A stretch of 64,000 nt of DNA. Source: Notospermus geniculatus. Its lineage: Eukaryota > Nemertea > Pilidiophora > Heteronemertea > Lineidae. Where the stretch lies: the NCBI GenBank assembly GCA_002633025.1, contig NMRB01000313.1, positions 368,246-432,245 of the forward strand, read 5' to 3'. Shown one piece after another: positions 58,500 through 64,000 of this stretch; position 1 is the first letter of the stretch, and every line of letters begins with the position of its first letter. The notes beneath the pieces are model-generated. The model ran no database searches and was not told the origin of the DNA. It saw only the letters and a program-made list of their open reading frames with translations. The position numbers and the translations under genes were made by a program.

Positions 58500-59720
58500 C
58501 CTATTAGCAGCAGCATCCCACCAGATGGGTTTTTACCTCGCTATTCTTAGGAAGGAGACCAAAGCCCTGCGGTGGGAGGATGCTTAGAAGCGAAATTATA
58601 ATAATGTTAGTTCTTATATAGCGCATTTCCAGTTGACCTGCTCAATGTGCTTTACATTATTACCCCCAGCTAAACTTCTGTTCATTCCAATTAACTTTCT
58701 CCACTCCCCGGGAAGTATTACAGTCCCGGCAGCCGATTTCAGCGCTCTTGGACTAACATTCACATAGACCATCTCTACAAGCCAGGTACCCCTTTCAGTC
58801 GACCCGCAAAGGTATGAACAGCGCCACTACGTGTCAGCCGCGGTATTTGGCGGTACTAACTGCTAAATCACTGAACGAAAGCGAGGCAGTGACGTAGGCG
58901 TAGCAGACGCTATAAAACAATCACTAATTACGCACGATTAGTCAGACATTTGAAGATGGCGTGATGTTCACATGTTGATGGATGTTTCTCTACGAAAGTT
59001 GCCGACAATTTCATCGAAATCGGTTCAGTTTTGGCCGAGTTATCGATCGAAAGGTAACCTTGTGTTTTCGAAAACAGGCGTTCTTCAAAGTGCGTACACC
59101 TTCTTGGAATAGTATTTTGAAACTTCTGCTTAGGTCTTTCGGGTTGTTATAACGTAGAAGAATCCACATGCGAAGCGTGGTTTTATGCACGCATGTCTGA
59201 GGGGTTGAAAATCACCCCGAAACACAACCACATTTTCAAGAAATCTCCTTCCCTTTATCCATTGTCTAACCTGGTTCCATGGGCTCCGTCGGTCGCGCTG
59301 ACTGCTAGAATCGTCAATCAGCGCCACGTCGACGTCCAAGGAACCAGGTTATGGCTGCGAGAATCGTTACCTACTGCTGTTCAAAGTGCGTACAAAAACT
59401 TGGAATACCATGCCGAAGTATGAAATTAACACAGATTGGAGATTGATAGTTTCTTCGTCTATTCAGTTTTGCTGGTTTTATGCAGGCTAATATTTATGGA
59501 GTTATGGCGATGTTTTTGACAACGCTCTACTCCAAATGACCTCCAATTCTGTGCGTAGGACGAAATTTCTTAAATGATTTCTCTTCACTCGTTTGCTTTA
59601 TGCACCAATTGTGATTGGCATTATCCAACTTCGACAGCACTTTCGTGATGTTGCTCGCCTCAAGGTCATCAACAATAGTCGGGATGGTGGCCACTCAATC
59701 TGAAATCAAGAAAGAATTAC
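58500..59720. other. Unassigned interval
   Basis: It starts with a SINE-like word around 58605 (ATAATGTTAGTTCTTATATA). Segments at 59265-59350 bearing AACCTGGTTCCATGGGCTC and GGAACCAGGTT are weakly inverted and recur in part near 61210-61230. No gene is called. Confidence 0.4.
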
Positions 59721-59848
59721 GTCAGAGCTGAGAGCGTGACAGTGAGAGAGAAAACGATCTGACGTCAGAGCTGAGAGCGAGACAGTGAGAGAGAAAACGA
59801 TCTGACGTCAGAGCTGAGAGCGAGACAGTGAGAGAGAAAACGATCTGC
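59721..59848. repeat. 43-bp minisatellite, three copies
   Basis: The unit GACGTCAGAGCTGAGAGCGA continues GACAGTGAGAGAGAAAACGATCT and repeats three times with one or two differences. Confidence 0.9.
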
Positions 59849-59937
59849 CGCATCTACATATTTTAGGGATGGCAGGCAGACATGTGGACGGATGATGCCT
59901 GTAAGCTGCTACCGTACATGTACATACGTCATAGCTA

Positions 59938-60268
59938 GCAGTAGCAGGACACATCACCACGCTCGTTGCTCACGTACAGGTAATTTTCGTGGTCGGCAAT
60001 TTTTGTGGCGGTTGCCGGTTTACAGCAGACGTCACCACTCATTGGTCTCGTGTGCTGCTGATGGCCACGCATCACCACAACTGGCAACTACGAGCAATTT
60101 TCGTGGTGAGAAATCAAACCGGTTTGATTTTCGGCAACTTGTGGCAACTCGTGGTCACCACAGAATTTCCGTGGTGAGTGGTCGTTGCCGGCCACAGCAC
60201 ACTTGGCCATTTCCGTGGCGACCACGCAAATTGCCTAGCAACGAAAGTGGTGACGTGTGCAGCAGGCT
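59938..60268. mobile_element. Fold-back MITE rich in CGTGGT/ACCACG words
   Basis: The ends GTAGCAGGACACATCACCAC and GTGGTGACGTGTGCAGCAGG are inverted. Inside, AATTTTCGTGGT and related words recur in both orientations. The 140-codon frame over it (59892-60314) is repeat-derived. Confidence 0.65.
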
Positions 60269-60561
60269 AAGAGACTCGACATGCAGCCTGGGAGGCAGCT
60301 TGCTAATAGACTAATCTTAGTATACAGCAACTACTTCATAGATGGTGCCAGCAACTGAGAAATTATGAACTTGTGCCCACGTGGACACAGTTGAGCATTT
60401 AGGCTACTCGTAATGTGTGTCACAGTTCGATCACCATACCATCTATTTTCGTAACATAGCCATATCAAAATTGGGCGCTACCTCCAGCGGACCTTTAATT
60501 GTGTGTTCACTTCTTTTAGGCTTTTGGCGCTGGCTGACGATTCGTGTCGGAGCCGAGAGGT
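60269..60561. other. Unassigned interval
   Basis: Nothing recognised. Confidence 0.4.
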
Positions 60562-60679
60562 AGCCGCATAGAAATTCCGCTAGTGCTTCGATAGCCTATC
60601 GGTGTTAAAATGCATGGAAAAATGTACAGCACTATCGGCAGATCGGCTCCGCTAGCGCTAGCGGAGTTTCCATGCGGCC
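60562..60679. mobile_element. Short relative of the element at 36235
   Basis: The ends GCCGCATAGAAATTCCGCTA and TAGCGGAGTTTCCATGCGGC form inverted repeats around a 75-bp centre. The end word matches that of 36235-36942. Confidence 0.75.
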
Positions 60680-60937
60680 ACCCCAGGTATCCGCAACTCA
60701 GACTACCTGCCGGAATTCCGGCAGGTGGGAAGCCGTTGATTCTGAGCGTGATTAAACGTTGTGTAAATCAGGTTGATTGGGATATAAAAATTTCGTTATC
60801 ATTAGCACGTTTTAGAATAGTTGTAACATTTCTAAGTAGAAATTGAAATTTATAATTAACGATTAAGCTCTGCCTAATTTTGGAGTGAATCGAATGCCTG
60901 GAATAAACCAGCATGCAGAATCAAATTTCAAATTAAG

Positions 60938-61080
60938 ATGGCGTCTTCGCTTTGGGCCAGTTCAGACATTAAAATCATGGAAAACTACAAGTATATCGAC
61001 GAGACATTTGAGTTATCCATTGTGAGTAAATTTTTTTCAGACATTGTCGACAACGTGCAGCAGAGTAGAAGTCATTTCTG
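60938..61080 (+). CDS. Possible first exon or 47-codon ORF
   Basis: An ATG in good context (AAGATGGCGT) opens MASSLWASSDIKIMENYKYI and reaches TTATCCATT before GTGAGTAAA, a fair splice donor at about 61021. If unspliced, it stops at 61080. Codon choice looks protein-like, but there is no homologue I recognise and no following exon was found. Confidence 0.25.
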
Positions 61081-64000
61081 ACAGGTACTACACCACGTAT
61101 ACTTCTGTTTTGCACTTCGCTTTTGGACACGGCTTTCCCAGTGATGACGTCACTGCTATTTATAGACGGTTGCGGATACGTGGGCTCCTACACGAATAGC
61201 CAGTGCCACCGCCGGAGCCCAGGGAACCAGGTTACGATTCTATCGGATCGGAAATTCTGTAGGTATACACGGTCCGATTTATTCTTCCGCCAATGCAGAG
61301 AAACTCATTCTTGGTCAAGCGCGCCAAGTACATGACCAATCTCGTACCCAGATCTACCTCATCCGAGGATATCTCTGGCAACGGCTCATTCTCAACTTAG
61401 AGCTTGAAACTTTGCCAGATTTCAATCTCTAATGTCATACAAAAGCGGCCATATTGAAATGGAAGGATATGTGATGCGGCGCGCCGATTACGCAGACTGG
61501 CGGAGTGTTCTTCCGCTAAGAAATAGTTCGCTAATATATAGTACTGAAATGACGAAAATCGCACATTATATGATCATTTTGTGTACTTTAGTACTCAATC
61601 ATGTCAATTGTGTACTGATTCAGTGCTGTCCATGCGTTTTACGTGAATTCTATCGAGTAACTATTTGAGGGATTTCATTACAACGTATATTATACGTTAG
61701 TGGCGAGAGCTACTTTCCCACTTGCCCGGCATGATCACCAAAATGTGTAAATAACCACATCACTGGCGTGTCACTTCCAAGTTTACATACAGCGTATCAA
61801 ATATATACCAATTTATTGATATTTGAGCGATAAACACGCCTTCCGACGGCCAGGGTTTGCAGGTGTTATATTTGTTCGCGGAGGCTACTTGTCATGAGTG
61901 ATGCGGCAGCCTAACAATTCTGGTCGTGATCACGTACAGAATCGCTCCGCGAATGACTGTATGACATCCGAGGGGCTTTCCCGAACAATGACGGAAAGAC
62001 CCGAGGTGTTCCGAATGGCAACGGCTGCGACCTGACCAAAATTCCTGGTCAACCGCTGGCAGCGTGCCAAAATGTTTGTTTCACACAAAATTTCGTGCTT
62101 CGATGACTGAAAAGTAGCATATGCCTAAAAAGCCATATAATACACCCAAACCACGAAGTTGTTTGTGAATGAGTATTAGAGCAATTTCAAACGAATAGTT
62201 TAGTTGGGAACATCAAACCGCGGGTGCCAGCTTCGGTGTGATTCGCTTCAAAATTAGCGTATCGCGCATGCGCAGTATTCCTGAAGTCGTCAGCCCTTTC
62301 CAGTGGTGTTGTAGGAACGTAAACCCACTGGGGACGAGTTTGGTACATGACCTCCAACGCAACCACCTGATTGGTCGAGTTCAAGCGTCCTTCGTCCGAC
62401 ATCGGAAGAAAATAGAACATCCATCTTGTGCATCCGACGTCGCAAAGGCAATAACATTTTGTCGTATGTGCACCTTTCACGAACCGATTTCAACGTACGA
62501 TCATGTCGTTTCCGACAATCGGGTGTAAAAATCGTATCGTGTAAATTGGCCTTTTCATGTCTTGTGTGGATTATTCATAGCTCATGAAGAATTCAAACTA
62601 TCCATTGCTCGTAGTGTTGTGACAGTATGCACACCCTTAATCATAAGTAAATGCACAACTAATAAACTTAAATATTTCCCAAAATCTTAAGTGGATTAAC
62701 CTTTGCTTTTTACTGCAGATACTGTATCCGATGTGTTTAGTGGCCGCGGCCGGGTAGATCGTCGTGCCTAGATGTTCTGAATGCACACGTTCCCGGCAAG
62801 TTATAAAATGCAGTCTGACAAAAGGCCCCGCAGTAGTGCATGATTCGCAATCCTACAAGGGTCACGTTCGACAACTACCTCGGGATGGAGAATCGAAGAG
62901 AAAATAACATACCAAGTTCATAGAAACAAGATTTATTGCAATCTGAACGTCAGAGAACGATTCCTGCCAACATCGTATCTCTGATGTATATCGGACAGCG
63001 CCATATTGCTCCGGGATCTACTTCTTCGGTCATGCTCAACAAGACTGTTCAAATCTATCGATCTGAATGATCTAGCCTAAGTTACCAATTAGGGATTGTG
63101 AGTGACACATAGAAAAATAGGCTAGTCAAAATAGCAAAAGACCCAAAACTAATTGCAACAGAAACGAAACCTGTTTTGAATGTCTTGTTTTATGTGTCTA
63201 AACAACATACTAAAAATGTAATTCTATGTATTGAGTGGAACATATTTTTCTGACGGACCACCATTTTTCAGCTTGGTGACCACTTCAAAATAGAGAATTC
63301 TCATTTCCAATCCAATAATTAACGAAATTTGATGAAGTTGGTGTTGTTATCTATGTTTTGGACATCGATCTGTTCATTTTAAATGGTTCTAAAGTGATTT
63401 GAGCAGCGCAAATAGGCGTATTGGGGGTACCCCTACCCCCCAAATCACTTAGCACAGGTTGTGCATCAATACACGAATCACATTGATTGGTTCAAGTACA
63501 GCAACATTCTTTTGTCTTAAAAGCTGCTGTTTGGCCAACGTTAATCCTCCAATTCAGAATAAGTCAATTGTAAGGTGTTCCAAATATTGGTCTCATGAAA
63601 CATGGCATCATCACNTCCCCTCCCAGTCACCAAAAATATCAACACCACAACTAACGTTCAAGACTACTGGGTTAACAGGCAGCATCATATTCTCACAAAC
63701 TCCCTTGCATCCCGAGCAGGCGGCAGAACATTCGAGACCCTCACGTCAGCAGCCACACAGCGCATAGTCCCTCATCACATCCAGACTTGCAGGTGCTCCT
63801 CAAGTTGAAGAAAATAAGGGACTGAGGGGCAGTCTCCTTGTCTGTACTGATTGATACCATCCTGCCATTACAAACTTTCCACCCCCACTCCTCATCATCC
63901 AAGACATTACTTCATTGCATTGTAGCTCAGTGTAGTAGGGGTGCCAGGGACCAACTTTGAAGTGACACCCCTGGTGTATTTTGTTTGACACTTGGATCAC
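61081..64000. other. Unassigned terminal interval
   Basis: No gene is supported. 62634-62693 repeats the word at 37147-37208. An N at 63615 sits in a segment with a 66-codon frame (63600-63808) that has Thr/Ser-rich residues and no known domain. The end of the window is unassigned. Confidence 0.4.

Noticed and set aside
58064-58516. 150-codon minus-strand frame
   Set aside because: It repeats the 168-bp unit of the palindrome arm.
59892-60314. 140-codon frame
   Set aside because: It lies over a fold-back MITE and has no domain.

Overview
This is eukaryotic nuclear DNA. The few recognisable genes are split by GT..AG introns, and most of the rest is transposable elements, fold-back repeats and satellite. 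There are no bacterial-type operons, ribosome binding sites or CRISPR arrays. The gene families, and the frequent palindromic TAGGCCTA-type words in unique DNA, suggest a marine invertebrate, perhaps a deuterostome such as an echinoderm, hemichordate or lancelet. I cannot name a species from sequence alone. Six single N bases (24322, 25744, 26471, 51652, 53990, 63615) look like scaffold gaps of unknown size, and at least one is flanked by an uncollapsed 73-bp duplication.

Layout. 1-2205: nested inverted-repeat elements. 2820-3620: an inverted pair of mariner transposase fragments and a fold-back MITE. 5042-5862: a dispersed repeat, with a second copy at 28785-29581. 8451-11336: the first four exons of a homocysteine S-methyltransferase (BHMT-like) gene on the plus strand, its introns filled with MITEs and a tRNA-like SINE; the 3' half of the gene is not found. 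13.3-18.3 kb: MITEs, an AT-rich microsatellite and a broken Merlin/ISXO2-type transposase. 19057-21055: a plus-strand gene with a P-loop DUF3987-like domain, normally known from phages and bacteria. 21362-25271: a broken non-LTR retrotransposon on the minus strand (ORF1, endonuclease piece, reverse transcriptase piece). 25770-27512: a P-element-like transposase on the plus strand. 29.7-32.5 kb: three long palindromes in a row. 32860-33008: a RecQ-like helicase first-exon fragment. 37771-38862: a TA-flanked element packed with CACATGTG-like palindromes, inserted into an older open frame. 41.2-53.7 kb: two 83-bp satellite arrays with duplicated flanks, enclosing about 8 kb. That block holds a multi-exon transposase-like gene broken by a stop and a MITE, a zinc-binding N-terminal fragment, and a two-exon gene coding for a PAN/apple-like domain joined to an unrecognised 334-residue region. 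54.9-58.5 kb: a TCTCA/TGAGA-motif element followed directly by a 2.46-kb palindrome with tandemly repeated arms. 58.5-64 kb: mostly unassigned, with small MITEs and a minisatellite.

The genes do not form a pathway. The only clear cellular enzyme is the BHMT-like methyltransferase. The DUF3987-like gene and the PAN-domain gene may be host genes or element-borne. The remaining coding regions are transposon proteins in different states of decay. The least familiar items are the DUF3987-like gene in an animal-type genome, the two motif-array elements, and the intron-containing transposase-like family at 44.1-45.8 kb.
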